From assembly GCA_000181795.3 (NCBI GenBank), contig CM012955.1, forward strand, positions 8,002,687 through 8,066,686: DNA of 64,000 bases. Reading direction: 5' to 3'. The notes under the pieces were generated by a model. It had not been told where the DNA came from, made no database searches, and saw only the letters and a program-made list of their open reading frames with translations. The position numbers were made by a program, and so were the translations under genes. Shown piece by piece: positions 51,501-64,000 of the stretch (within the stretch, counting starts at the first letter, position 1; every line of letters starts with the position of its first letter). This DNA is from Trichinella spiralis (taxonomy: Eukaryota > Nematoda > Enoplea > Trichinellida > Trichinellidae).

Positions 51501-54500
51501 CACTCGGTTGATTTATAATTTCTGAAAAAAGCCCGCTTGTAACTAAAACAATAATACATATTCTGCTTTTCATCTTATTTTTGCTGTTTCGTTTCCTATT
51601 CTTGCATGCATCTTCTTGCGTCCTGTATCTATGTCTGATTAAACTTTTGCTTCAACTTTGTTTAAATTAAAATATCTATAGTTTGTTAATTATTTTATAT
51701 ACATGCAAATATTGAGCTATTTTTATTTGCCGTGTATCATAAATCCTACTCGAGCAACAGTAGCATGTTTTATTTATCAAGTTTATTGTAGGTGATCAAA
51801 GTTCTTGCAACTTATCCTCGGGTATACTATTATGGGCTATAAACACCTTTATTATTTACATACTGATATCAGCTGCTTTTATGCATTGAGAATTTCCTCT
51901 GATATTTTTTCATTGGATGTGTTTCTTCAGCCAGTTGTTGTTTGATAAAAACCAACAACTGCATATGACCAAGCCAAATGACTTTCAACAATTTAAAGGC
52001 ATATGTCACTGGTAGTTGAAAAACGCATCAAACAAACATTCATCATTCCAAACTTAAAAAGTATTTAATTCGAATTATTAGCTGCTGCTAATCTGTTTCT
52101 GAAAATTTTTCTGGAATCATAAAATACAGTTCATACTCTATATTCGTTTTGGACTAATATACAGTTCTAGCTCTTCTATTAAAATTGTTTACATGTTAGA
52201 GATGATCTTCATTTCGTTAAATGATAAAGGAAAGTGAGAATAGCAAATAATAGCATCAAATCATATCGAATCAAAGGATATTTCAGCATCATCATGTGAA
52301 CACGACCTGCGGTCATCGAAGTACTTTTAATCATCCAGATGGCTTGACGTAGGTCGCTGAACTTTCATTTCTTACATTGCTGTCTGTTTAACATCACAGT
52401 GGAAGACGTAAAAATCAATGCTACAATGAAGAAGGCAACACTGTAATGTGTCGGTATTGACTTTTATGACAGATGCATTACTACTCTTTACGTTAACTTT
52501 ATTTGAAATATGAAATCTAGTTGCAATCAATGCTATCAACATTTCACAGAGGAAGCTCACTAAACGCTCTTTCTTGTGATATTTAACCGGGTGTATGAAG
52601 TCACAAAGCTACAGATTGGAATAAAAACAATATCGCATATAGCACATTTACAAATTGACAAAAATATTTAAGAAGTAAGTGACAAATTGATGCATTCATT
52701 TAATAGTAATACTCCATGATAATAAACTTAATAATTTTTAAAGCAGTTTAATTACTTTAAATTTAAAAATCAGTTTACCTTATGAGGTTGATTTATTGTT
52801 GAAGAAATTACGTTCACTTATTTCTAGTTTAATTTACATAAGCAGAATGTCTTGAGCAAGCAAACAATACAAAATTCAATTCTTCTTGCATGCCCAAAGC
52901 TATTTACTGAAAACCAAAAGGCAACTTATTTTTACAACAACTGCTTTATAAAACATTATCTGAAAGCATTCTGTAATGTTTGATTGAATGTGTGCAGCAG
53001 TTAATATAATTTTTTACTAATCTTTATTGCTAGTCAATAATTTTTTTCAAAACTGGAAAAAGTTATTAACAAGAGCAGCATTCTGAGCGGTTAGCATTAA
53101 ATTATAAGCACGAAAAATAAATTTCAGTTATTTGCATTTTATGTATGCAATTCAAGAAAAATTTTTTAGTTTTTTTGCTTTCTTAGCAGACATGCGACTG
53201 TTCAAAAATCGATTAAAAGCTGGCCGTTTTACTTTAATTGTAGATTATGCTAAAGCAGCAGTCCGTGATTTTTTTTAGTCCTTCCGCATGTTCTTTTTCA
53301 AATAATTTGGCTGAGATGAAACTGAAACTGAGACAATCGATCCGCTTGAGGTTTTAGTTAGTTATTTGCAATTTAAACTCTAATTCGACGTTGTTAGCCC
53401 TGTTTTTTCGTACTTGAATATAAAAACGATAACTAAACTGGAAGTCTGACTAACAATTTAAATGTTTTTCCATTTAAATCTTTTTACGATATAACTATTA
53501 CAAATGAAGTTGAACATACGACGATGCGTTCGTTAGCCATCAAAGCAGTTTGGGGATCACATGATGCAATGGTCCGTCCTTGTAATCTCACATTATTTTG
53601 TAATAATAGACGCGAATAAGTGAGCAAAGAAGTAATACTTACTGAGTATATTTTGTGACGTAAATTTTGTAATTAGTTACAAACGGAGAAGTAGTACTGA
53701 ACTTTTCAAATTTTCTAATAGCAGATGGAATACTGTATCAGAGCATATTAAAATAATTATTCAGGTACGTGCATTTGTTCTTGTAACTTTGGCTTGTGTT
53801 CAGGCATATTTTCGAGAAGATTCCATTTGTTATGAAAACTTTTTCATGTTTGGACTTCTAACCTGTGAAACATGTGTGCCTTTATCTATGCTTTAAAATT
53901 CACTTTTATCTTAAATAAAGAATTCTTCTCATTCCTTCTTTTTGAACTTTTTTTAAAAAATTACAAAATGTTTTGAAGTTATCTATATATTATAGCGTTA
54001 AAAGTTTTAATTTGCCGCTTTACTTTTGAGTATCAAAATTTCTTTTAGTATACTTTAATGAATCGTGTATATGAAAATTTGTAAAGTAATTTAAAAGAGA
54101 TATTTGATAAAGTGTGCGTGTGTGTGTGCGTTGATAAGGTCTAGCATGTTGTTCAATCTTAATCGCGTTAAAACATTAGCGAAGGCAATAAACATGGCTG
54201 TTCCGTTCATGATGTCCAGACCAGTTGGCGTTAGTAAGCAGCTTTGTTAGATGACCTTTGCTGGCCTGGCAAAGCTTCTCAACAAATACGTCAGCTTGTT
54301 CCAAAAGTCGAAAGCACAAACTTACTGAAATTATGAACTATTCTTAGGCAAAGAGATGACTGAGTGATCAGTAGTCATTTTTGCTGTAAACTTAACATGC
54401 TCAGCTGCTTTTCGCTGAATGCATTAGCAAAACAGGCTAAGGAGCGCATTGCAACTGCAAATCGCCGCCATATCTACACTCTTCATACCACTTCTAGCTC

Positions 54501-57500
54501 TGCTGTTATGCTAAATGAAATGGATCGTGATACTCTGCAATTTTGCTGCTTGGTTAACGTGTAAGTGGACTGAAATATTTTATCTCACCTCACACGTTCT
54601 TGATAACAAACAGCAATCAGTAAGCAGCCTCTATTCTGAACACGCTGCTTCAGATAATATTTCCATACAAATGGTTCTATTTCCAATTTGGTAAATAGGC
54701 GACTAATGAATTGCAGCAAATTGGTTTCCCAATCAAACGTATTGTGATAGAAAGTTTTTGATTTTACAAAAATCTTTAAAAAATTTTCTGTTTTGAAAAT
54801 ATGCTATAGCACAATTTTACTGAGATATTTATAAATGCCGAATAGAAATAAATGAATGCATTATGCGATACAATGCTGAGGAAAAATTGAATTAACGCGA
54901 TCGTTTTGTTTTATTTTCCAAAACAAAGCTATAGGAGAAAGCTGAAGTACGCTGAACATTGATTTCGAGGAACCAAAAGTAAACGATGATTATTGTATGA
55001 TAACGATTGCTAGTCGTCAGATCTGACGTTTCCTCTGTTTGCAACGTGATTGCTCTGAAAACAATTCTAATTTGCTTAGGCTGTTTACGTATAGTAAAAG
55101 CTCGTTACAGCGTTCTTTTGAGCATTCATTAATTAGTTTTAGCCATTTTTGGAGAATAATATAATTTGTAGCACGACCTCAGCAGGCGTGATTAATGTAA
55201 TAAATTTCCCAGTATTGTGAGTGCAGATTGGGAAAACGACATTTGATGAAAGAGTTGATTTTTTTTATAGCAGAAGCAATGCAAATACTTATACTTTTCT
55301 ACCTACTATTACACAGTAATAAAGAGGGTTTATTGACGCAAATGCCTATGTGCCATAATCGGTAGCATTACATTTTGAACTTCATTCATAACCATTTCGC
55401 TTGCATACTGATAATGATACCTTTTATGATTTGTAATGTGTAATTAAATTATTATGAATCAAGCGACATTTTGAAAGTTTAAAATTTAACTGTAACGCTA
55501 ATGCGGTGAAAACGTAAAAAAATGTAGCAACATTTTTTTGATTCTTGAATTCCCAAAATTGCATATCAGCTACTTGGATTAACTTTCAAAGTCTACCTGA
55601 AAAAATATCAAAATAACTTTACTGATCTAATTATTCCCTTCCAAAATAAGGTCTTTTATACGAAAGCGTTAGCGATTGATTGCCCATTAGCAATATGTGA
55701 CGTAAGTGTTGTTATAGTATGATTCGTTTATTTTCTCTTTTCAACCTTCATTCGGTGTTATTATGATTTATTGTTTAGTGGAATAAATATTTTTTGAACA
55801 GATGCTGAACATACTACCATGAAAATGTAGCATTTAAACCGTTCATGAAAGATGAATTGCTTATAAAATGTGAATTCGCAACAACATAATTTATCATTTA
55901 ATGCTAAAAGTAAGAGGCAAATATGGAATCACATGATGCATACAATGAGTGCCAAGAAATGAACGACGATAATCCATCCGATGTTCAACGAAATATGTTC
56001 TCCCTTAGCGTACGGTTGATGATTTAGAACAAATAATTTCCAATGCCAATTATTTTTAAGAAAGGCACACATGGTGGGTGGGTAAATATTTGCACAAGTC
56101 GTGATTTATACAAATTTTTTATTTCTAAAAACTAAAAGCTCAAAATTTGTCAGACTTTTAGTACCAAATTAAGCGGAACATTTTTCTCATTGATGGGCTC
56201 ACTTTTGCCCTTGACTGAGCCTATTGAAAATTGTGTTTTTGATCGATCACAAAAAGAGAGCAAAAGGATAGGTCAGTTGGTGTCGTTTTAGTTGACAAAA
56301 TTGACTATGACAGTGTCTTCTGTTCAATTGTCAAAATGTTGCAGGTTTCTGGCATCGACCTATCTCCTAATGGAAATGCTAAACTGAAGCAATCAATAAT
56401 CCCATCTATTAATTATACCCCAAAATAAAAATGATTTTACAATGAATCTGTATTAAAAGCAAGCAGCATATGCACAGAATCAGAAGCCAATTGATTTCTT
56501 TGTTTTTACAAACATCTACAAAGTGACATTCAGTTTGAAGTCTTTTATAATTAATCAGTTGTTCACATAGAAGCACAGATGAAAGCAACAAATTTTTAGC
56601 TTGTTTCTATGAAAGAAATAATGCTGATATTGGCTTTACACTCTTTTGGAAGTTGATTGGTTTTTCTTTCAGGTTGTATAAGGTGTCTAATGAGAATGCT
56701 GTGCATTTGTGTAAGAACACTTCTCTTAAATAGTGTATTATCGATTTATTGTGCCTTTTTAAATAAAATTGTGCCTACTGAAATTCATTTTGTTTATAAA
56801 AATGCTATTAAGGCATATTAATTTTGGACTAACAAAATGTGTTGCCTTTTCCAATAAATATTGTGGTAAGTACATTTGAGAAAGAAATACTGTTTTTGAA
56901 TGACAATTACGTCAAAGTGTATACGTTAAGTAAATATCCTATTAGAAAGAGCTGCCGTACAATTGCTGTTGAGAAGAATGCACTAGCTGCTACTAGTTAG
57001 TTATTCACTGAACTATTCGCAAATGTTGTTTATAGCTGTTTTGTGTATAATGATTAGCTGTATTTGTATAATTTACATGCAAATACTGAATATTCTTTTT
57101 TACTACATTGTTTTCATTTTCAATCCAGCATATTTGTGATTTGGCGCATCTTTACACAGCTGTGAGAATTTATTTTTAACGCGTTCATGATTTCAGCAGT
57201 ACTCTTCTGTTTTGTCTTTTTCGACGTACAGTTTACTGTAAGCCATCTTGCGCGGCTTCTAATGTAAACTGATTTTGATTATCATCTAGCCAAACGCTGT
57301 ATGAACGATTGAAACGCAAAATTTGAGCATGCGAGCAAACTCCATTCGTTCAACCTTGGTGTTTGTTGCTGCACTCAGATCTGTCAGTGATGCTTTTGAC
57401 GAAGTGACGTGTTTAGCCATATCACCGACTGACGCACTTTTTGATTGTTTTCTGAAAATTATTATTTTTCAAAATAACATTCCCCATTCATTTTAGGAAG

Positions 57501-60500
57501 CATCCTAGCAGTGGAAAGATTGTTTGCGACTTGCATCAACGAGAAGTTCAATCGTTTCCCATACCTTCACAGTGCTATTTTCAGTCCAATCAAACCGTCG
57601 AACTGGCCTTACCAGTGAAACACTCCGTAACTGAATCTTCTGATGAAAAGGTATGCCACGAAATATCTCTAAGTCATATTATTTACTAAATATTGAACTT
57701 TTTATTATTTCTGAACTTGAGGTTGAATTATAATTGCTAATTTTAAAATTCCATCCATTTTACAGGTTCAGGATTTTCTTGCTCTGCTTGAGCGACTTCA
57801 AGGAAATCGTTTAGAAGATCAGCGCTGTAGCTGGCCTCTTCCGAGTAGCAACAGCCCTAAGGAGGCAAGTTTCATTTAAATATAATTAAGAACTTCAACA
57901 GAGCTAAACTTTGACTTTATTTTGTAATAATATGATTTTTCAAAGAATTCTGCAAAAAAAGCAGCAACTAAATTTATATATATATATATATACATTTGAA
58001 TAATCTGCAAAACTGAAACAATAAAGTGTTGAAGTTAATGCTTGAGAAATTCAGTTTAAGAATTTGGAAAATAAAATTTTAAGTTATTTTACAGAACTTT
58101 TCTTTCTTAGATTTTATTGCAAAAGTTAAAACAATTGCAAGTTTTAAGGCTTTTTAAGGAATTGCTCTTTATTGGAGCTGTTTTGCTAAGACGGAGAATT
58201 TTCATACTGGACAAATTTGCTTTCTTTGAGCAATTAACGACGAGAGTGTAAATATAGAATGCACACAAATAGTATCATAACAAATAAGAATGTACTAGCG
58301 TGCTTTTTATACGGAAAACTGCTTCCTTACTTTTGGTAAATAAAAATGCAATAATGCGCATATTTTTTTATTTAAATTTGTGAACAACTCGGTAAATTTA
58401 TGCTCTCCGTTGAAAGTGATCACTGCATTGTTATCTACTACCGTTTATAAAGAACAGCTGAACATTTAGAAATAGTATTTAGGTTAATTATTATTTTATA
58501 ATCATCAAAGAAACGCTTTGAAAACTGAAAAACATTCCATTCTGATACTATGCTTCCTAGTGATGCACTGAGCGACATTTTTTAGTAATTTATAGTGATT
58601 ACGAAATTCATACAGTAATATATTTTACTATATAAAGTATCGTATTACTTTTTACAGCTTATAAACTTTTCAAATGGTCATCCTAATAGCTTACACACAC
58701 CAGCATTCTGTATTTCCAGTTCAACATTCACGAAATCATAAAAAATCAATCGAATTAGCTCTTGATGGTTCACAATAATGCTAATTTTGCGGTGGGTAAG
58801 GTTGTCCAGCTTGTAATCAATATTAATTTTGCCTAAGGTTAGCCTTAGCGTCAGTTCTTTGTTCCCAGTTTTATTCATCGAAGATCGAATGCCAATCAGA
58901 AGTGCTCGTTGGTTTCTTCTTAGCCGACGATGAAATCAATCTTTACTTGCGCAAAGCTTCAAATATGCATGTGAAAATTTGGAACGAAAGAGAGCAGTAT
59001 GTGTTTATAGTATGTAACACGATGTTTTGCTGGATGCGTAACCATTTTCCGTCCGGAAAGTCCCTTTCTCGCAGTCGTTTAGTTTGTTCCACAAGAAAAA
59101 GTATTTCATTTCCTTCATTAAGATTATCTACTCTGACTTGGAACACGTCTGCAACGGTTAGCCGGAGTATTACTGATTACTTTAAACCTTGTCCCAACAG
59201 TTCAACCGTAATTAATTAGTTCCTGTTTAAATAAATCTGTTATATGTTTAACTTTTAGATTTTTTATTCATATTAATGTAATTTCAGAGTTTGTCAACCA
59301 GAAAATCTGCACCAAATGATAGCCCACGTGAAAACATTCATGAAGTAAGTGAACATTTAATGGTGCTTAAATTACAATTTTGACGACACTTTGTTATTAC
59401 TTGGGTGCTTTCGAAGCATTCGATTTCAAATGCAAAATTTTCGTAATTTCACATCTATTTACATTACTCTTTAAATAAATAAATAATATATGTACAGACT
59501 GAACATGCAGAATTATAATTATAACGGTTTGCTACATACTGAAAAATGTCTTGATAATGCAACCACATAAACGTAATCTCTGCTCGAGAGCAAAAATAAT
59601 GATATTAAAAATTATGAATTGAGTTATTAATAATGAATTATTAGACATGCCTTGGTCTGACGTATTCATATTTGCTTTCATATTGAAAACAAAATCGAAA
59701 TGTTTTAAAACAGTTTTCTTGAAACTACTTTAGTCAATTACGCAAGAATTGTGTTAACTGTTGAAGAATTAATTGTTGTCTTAAAGTACCAGCTTATTTA
59801 GTAAAAGCTTTGCATTAGCTTCATTTTAAGGTGCTTAGTCGAGGTGGCCCATTTCCAACAGTGGTTATGCCACTTCATGGTGGATATTGGATCGATACTG
59901 CTTCATCAGAGGAACATCTTACGGAATCTACGTGTAGCAGCTGCCAAAGGCTGAGACTGGAAAGTGATGAGACGGCTAAATTGTACAGGCGGCATTTTTT
60001 TGGAAAAGTAAATGTATACAGTTTTAGCCACATGGAAAATGAAAATTTTATTTCTATTTACAGTTAATTTAATTTAATTTATTTGATTTTATGCTGCGGA
60101 AATTTGTTTTTGACTGAAATAATGGTCATTTACTTTATTTCATCATATGATGTTTCTAATTGAAAAGCGGTGCCATATGACATTGAAATGAAATTTATAC
60201 ATCCTACAATTTTAAATTTCATTTTCTAAAATTTATAAACAGTATCACCATTAAAGGATCATTTCAATTTCTACGCGTTGGACGACAGACTAGGGCCTAT
60301 CGTGTTGTCTGTGCGAGTGGAGTCAACTGCTTCACAGGAATATCTCCGCATTATACTGAGGTAAAAAATTTGATTCTTAAAATGAGTTTTTATTTACTTG
60401 TCTTTTTAGGCTTAAAACAGGGACAATTCATGAAATGGTGCCTGCAAATCGAATTGGTGAATTGTTGACAGCCGCACGAATGGCAAAGGTTTCATTATTG

Positions 60501-63390
60501 TTACAGAATTAATACAAGCAGTAGTTATTTGACAAAAATTTCAGTTTCTCTGCGAAGACATTAGTACAGAGTGCTTTACGCCGGTGATGTTCCCAAAGGG
60601 TACAGAACTAATCATGACGTTTGATGAACACGTATTAGTGAACAATTATAAATTTGGTATTATATATCAAAAATTTGGACAGGTTGTATTTATGCAGAAG
60701 GTGACTGAAGGAGAATTTTTATAACTGACTATTTCAGACTTCTGAAGAAGAGTTATTTGGCAACGCTGAGCATAGCGACAAAATGGAAGAATTTCTTGAA
60801 TTTATTGGTGAAAAAGTGCAACTGCAAAATTTCAAGGGTTTTCGTGGAGGTTTGGATACAGTGCATGGGCAGACTGGAGAAGAATCTTTTTATACAAAAT
60901 TCAAAGATAGGCGAGTCACCTTGAAGTGCTAACTTTGCTAGCTTTTAATTTAGTTGCTTTTTGCAGAGAAATTATGTTTCATGTATCAACACTGCTGCCA
61001 TATACTGTTGGTGATGCGCAGCAGCTTCAACGCAAGCGACATATTGGGAATGACATTGTCGCAATTATTTTTCAAGATGACAATACACCTTTCGTTCCTG
61101 ACATGATTGCCTCACACTTTCTGCATGCCTATATTGTTGTCACATTTGTTGACACAGGCAGTTCAACAACACACTACAAGGTATTGCAATACAACTCCTT
61201 TTCCTTAAATTATCAGTAAACATTAATGTGTGCCTGAGAACGTAACTGGAAAAGTTTCATCTAAAATATAATGCTTCCTTTGCATGCCTTCAGTTTATTT
61301 GAATAATTAATCTAATCTTTTCTTAACTTAATGAAGTTCAAGTGAATTGCTAACGCCACAATTTTTAGACTCTATGAAATTCCTAGTTAATGATGATCAC
61401 ACTTAACGATATCTATTTTCAATTAATGTATAAGAAGGATAACTAAAAATTAAGCAGCTCTTTAAAATAGTACTCACTAAGGAACTGAATTCCGACACAG
61501 CTATATATATATGCATGTATGTATGTATCCTAACTCTAGCTTTTAGCTCATTAGTTCTTGTGGTTCTTCATATTCCCAGAATCACTTGATTTCCGCTTTA
61601 CTTTTCAAGGTAACAGTTACTGCTAGAGATGACGTACCACCATTTGGGCCTGCGCTTCCATCACCGCCTATCTTTATTAAAGGTCAAGAGCTGAAAACTT
61701 TCCTGCTCACAAAACTGATCAACGCAGAAAATGCATGCTACCGGGCACGTAAATTTGCCAGTTTAGCTGTAAGAAATAATCATTTGGAATTTCTTACCGC
61801 TTAAACGTTTGTATCTAATGTTAGGAAAGAACAAGAACGTCACTTTTGGAGGCTTTATTTAATGAGCTCAAGCAACGTAACATTGAACATTATGGTTCTC
61901 TTCTGCACCCTGAAATTGCAAAAGAATCCATGTCATCTATAAGTCTTTTTAGCTCCGTAAAAAAAGGTACATCATGAGGTTGTATATACATTTTTTGGTT
62001 TTAATCATTTTCCTTCAGCATTAACAGGAAGTAAGCACCGACATTCTGCACAACTGTCTGAAGCAGCTAATGTTGATCGATCAGACAGTGCACGCAAAAA
62101 AGATAGCCTTTTCAGCGGTGATGTGTTAACAAAAGACAATATTCACGTGAGAATTATTTCCTATGTTTTTTTAATATAATTCTATGGCAGTTATTCTTCA
62201 GAGTGGAAAAGCAACGTTGACAGCATCGAAAATTGATCGTAGAAATGTAGAAAGTGGTGATCACTTTAACGCTGACGTTCAGAGCAGCAGGTTAGTGCAA
62301 ATAATGTAAAAAATTAATAAATTTCTCACAGTGAGTGCACAAATTTAGTTCAAAATCAAGTTCCAAACCGTCATATTTAAATTTATCTCCAACATATATC
62401 TCGTGCAGCACAGCACGATCTACTCCATCACAATGCAGCAGCCCTGATAGAACTTTTGCTAAGTAAGTTTTAACTAGTCTATTTATCATTCAATGCTAAT
62501 TTCAAGTTAAATTGTTTTCATTACTTTATTCCATATTTAATGTACTATCTGTTGCTTGACACTTTAAATTATTTTGCTATTTTATAGTCAAATTGATTCA
62601 GAATCATCGAGTATAGATAGTGCTGAACTGGAACACGATTCTGATACTGGAATGGTATGCAGTTTTCAATTAGCGAGAGTTTCTTAATGCATACTTCGTT
62701 TAGGAAAGCATGTCTAGTGCTGAAACATCAAATTTTAAACATCTAGCTTGCATGGCTTGGAAAGATTCACCGGAAAAATCTTGTCTGACATTCAATAAGG
62801 ACAATAAAGACAAATGTGCAGGTTAAATGAAGATTATATTTTGCTTACTTCTATAATATAATCGACTTTGCTATTTATTGTTAGTGATATTAATTGATAA
62901 TAGAAAGTCTGCTTTAAACCATAAAACTAAAATCCAACTTTTAAAAGTTATATTATATATATATATATATGAATTAAATATTTACTTCATTTAGACTTTC
63001 AAAAGCTTCAAGAATTGTTGCAGGAAATGTCGAAGTTGAAAAATGAAAAACTGGACCTTCTTCGTCAAAATGTGGTGAGGATTTACTTTGACCAATTGAA
63101 AAAGAATTCATACTTTCAATTTCTTAAAATTCAAAATCTACCATACAGTTTTCGCTTTTAACTTAAAAATACAACATTTTTACGCAATAAAATTGAGAAA
63201 AAATGAAATACTTCAAACATACATCATAGCTGTTTGATGAAAAATAATTTAGAGTTGCAAAAGTGATATCAAAAAGCTGAAAAAAAGAGAAACTCAAATG
63301 TCAGCCGAATTGGAAGCAGCCTATGATGAAATAAACAAATTACAGCAGCTGTTGAAATTTTCGACAACGGATCGAAATCAACAAATGTAA
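45594..63390 (+). CDS. RAP1GAP: Rap1 GTPase-activating protein with LIM finger, GoLoco motif and C-terminal coiled coil
   Basis: Exons: 45594-46075, 50486-50518, 57497-57650, 57766-57864, 59288-59344, 59831-60007, 60257-60360, 60410-60488, 60545-60682, 60738-60910, 60967-61180, 61610-61768, 61825-61966, 62019-62146, 62202-62290, 62409-62462, 62588-62654, 62704-62821, 62995-63074, 63253-63390 (894 aa). It should switch off Rap1 by stimulating GTP hydrolysis. Seen: a LIM finger 133-185 with ligands C133, C136, H153, C156, C159, C162, C182, H185; a GoLoco motif 227-247 ([17 protein letters not shown]), which binds G-alpha-i/o in relatives; and a RapGAP domain from about 335 to 600, with [23 protein letters not shown] and KRHIGND. 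N527 matches the catalytic asparagine thumb, and R523/H524 the adjacent catalytic pair. A Ser-rich tail and coiled coil (about 823-885) follow. Introns after 57864 and 60910 start with GC. The start follows an in-frame TAG at 45585. Confidence 0.93.
46076..50485. other. 4.4-kb intron inside the LIM finger
   Basis: Mostly AT-rich. A GC-richer block at about 47690-48290 precedes the candidate first exon at 48290. Nothing else is recognised. Confidence 0.5.
48290..48483 (+). CDS. Possible alternative first exon of the RapGAP gene
   Basis: 64 codons plus two bases ending at CTGCA/GTAAGT, a perfect donor. Phase 2 fits both downstream exons (50486 and 57497). It would replace the N-terminal half of the LIM finger. 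The sequence (begins [18 protein letters not shown]) has no recognised domain. An upstream GC-richer block could be its promoter. Coding status is uncertain. Confidence 0.3.
50519..57496. other. 7.0-kb intron inside the LIM finger
   Basis: AT-rich, containing the candidate first exon at 54397 and a GC-richer patch at about 57220-57450 just before the next exon. Other frames are short and featureless. Confidence 0.5.
54397..54560 (+). CDS. Possible alternative first exon of the RapGAP gene
   Basis: 54 codons plus two bases, with an Arg/Ala-rich helix-like start ([20 protein letters not shown]), ending at a perfect GTAAGT donor. Phase 2 matches the exon at 57497, so splicing would give a LIM-less RapGAP isoform that keeps GoLoco. 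This is supported by phase, donor and codon-like composition only. Confidence 0.4.
58678..59200 (-). pseudogene. Broken antisense gene fragment nested in a RapGAP intron
   Basis: On the - strand two long protein-like frames lie head to tail (59146-58943 with [20 protein letters not shown]; 58878-58678 with [19 protein letters not shown]), separated by stops and a frame change. Composition is less AT-rich than the surrounding intron (57865-59287). No plausible intron joins them, so I call it a decayed insert. The family is not recognised. Confidence 0.35.
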
Positions 63391-64000
63391 AGTTTACTGA
63401 ACTTTAAATTTCCAATTGCCGTCTAATGATAAAAGCTGTGTCAGAGGGGATTTTCAGTTACTAATTACATATATATATATATATATTTATATTTATTTAT
63501 TTATTCATTTGTTTATAAAATATCGAATGATACGTGCGTGTTTTTACTTTGACAATCGACAAACTCATGTACATTATAAAAGAATTAATACAAAAAATGT
63601 TTGGCAGAAAAAATATGAAACAAATAATCTGAAGGGTAAATTCAACTGTCCATCTGTTTGATCTGCTCTGCTTTTGTTGTTTTCCATTTACAAGCGCTAC
63701 ATACTAGCTACAAGTCTGTTGTTCAAAGTGACACTTTTTGCTGAGTTATTTTGCTGTATGTGAATGAGTAACAACTCCTTACAACAAAACATAATCTATC
63801 TGGTGACAAGACAAACCAAGTAAAAAAGAAATATCTTAAATAAGAAATATTTTCATTCAGAATTCAATATTAATGCATATTTAGAATAATCTAAAATAAT
63901 AACGATGAAAAAAATATCTAACACATGCATAGCAGTCGTTTCTAGCAAAGGACTCCCAGTAGCTGATTTCGAATGTCAACAGCAAACTTACACAATTATT
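63391..64000. other. 3' flank of the RapGAP gene
   Basis: AT-rich, with an AT/TTTA tract at about 63467-63510. No clear AATAAA and no other gene are visible before the window ends. Confidence 0.5.

Noticed and set aside
58902-59219. 105-codon + strand frame in the RapGAP intron
   Set aside because: It is antisense to the better-looking - strand fragment and cannot be joined to flanking exons without breaking the GoLoco-to-RapGAP linker frame.

Overview
The window is AT-rich eukaryotic DNA with five multi-exon protein genes, all on the + strand, and no bacterial-style operons. The organism is most likely a parasitic-type nematode, possibly of the spirurid/filarial group; this is inferred, and I cannot name the species. 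The reasons are: an HR3/NHR-23 nuclear receptor of the ecdysozoan type; introns that nearly all end in TTTTCAG, TTTTTAG or TTTAAG; splice-acceptor-like sites a few bases before three start codons, where a spliced leader could be added; and strong AT bias with many microsatellites.

Layout. About 1-12.2 kb is the 5' regulatory region and first intron of the nuclear receptor gene. I find three alternative first coding exons there (4570, 9213, 12218), all in the same phase. 12.8-15.9 kb holds the DNA-binding and ligand-binding domain exons, followed by a long 3' UTR with GT repeats. 18.6-20.9 kb encodes an MTCH2-like outer mitochondrial membrane carrier homologue. 22.7-25.3 kb encodes SEC62 of the ER protein translocon. 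26.8-36.1 kb encodes a compact MAP7/ensconsin-family microtubule protein with at least one alternative internal promoter and first exon. 36.1-45.6 kb is mostly empty, with a decayed repeat cluster, an assembly gap (40410-40907) and a perfect 146-bp inverted repeat reaching the gap. 45.6-63.4 kb encodes a RAP1GAP-type GTPase-activating protein with a LIM zinc finger ahead of its GoLoco motif. The LIM finger is split over very long introns that contain further candidate first exons and a broken antisense gene fragment.

The five genes do not form one pathway. The receptor is a transcription factor (moulting/ecdysone cascade in relatives). MTCH2-like and SEC62 handle membrane proteins of mitochondria and ER. 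MAP7-like acts on microtubules and kinesin-1. RapGAP acts on Rap1 signalling. The exon models were assembled by hand from reading frame, intron phase and family similarity. All 56 introns join in frame, and three of them use GC rather than GT at the donor.

The observations most worth following up are: the 7-nt distal coding exon of the receptor, which recreates the vertebrate ROR-beta/gamma-t N-terminus; the cluster of GC-AG introns; the LIM-GoLoco-RapGAP architecture with a skippable 33-nt exon inside the LIM finger; and the inverted repeat beside the sequence gap.
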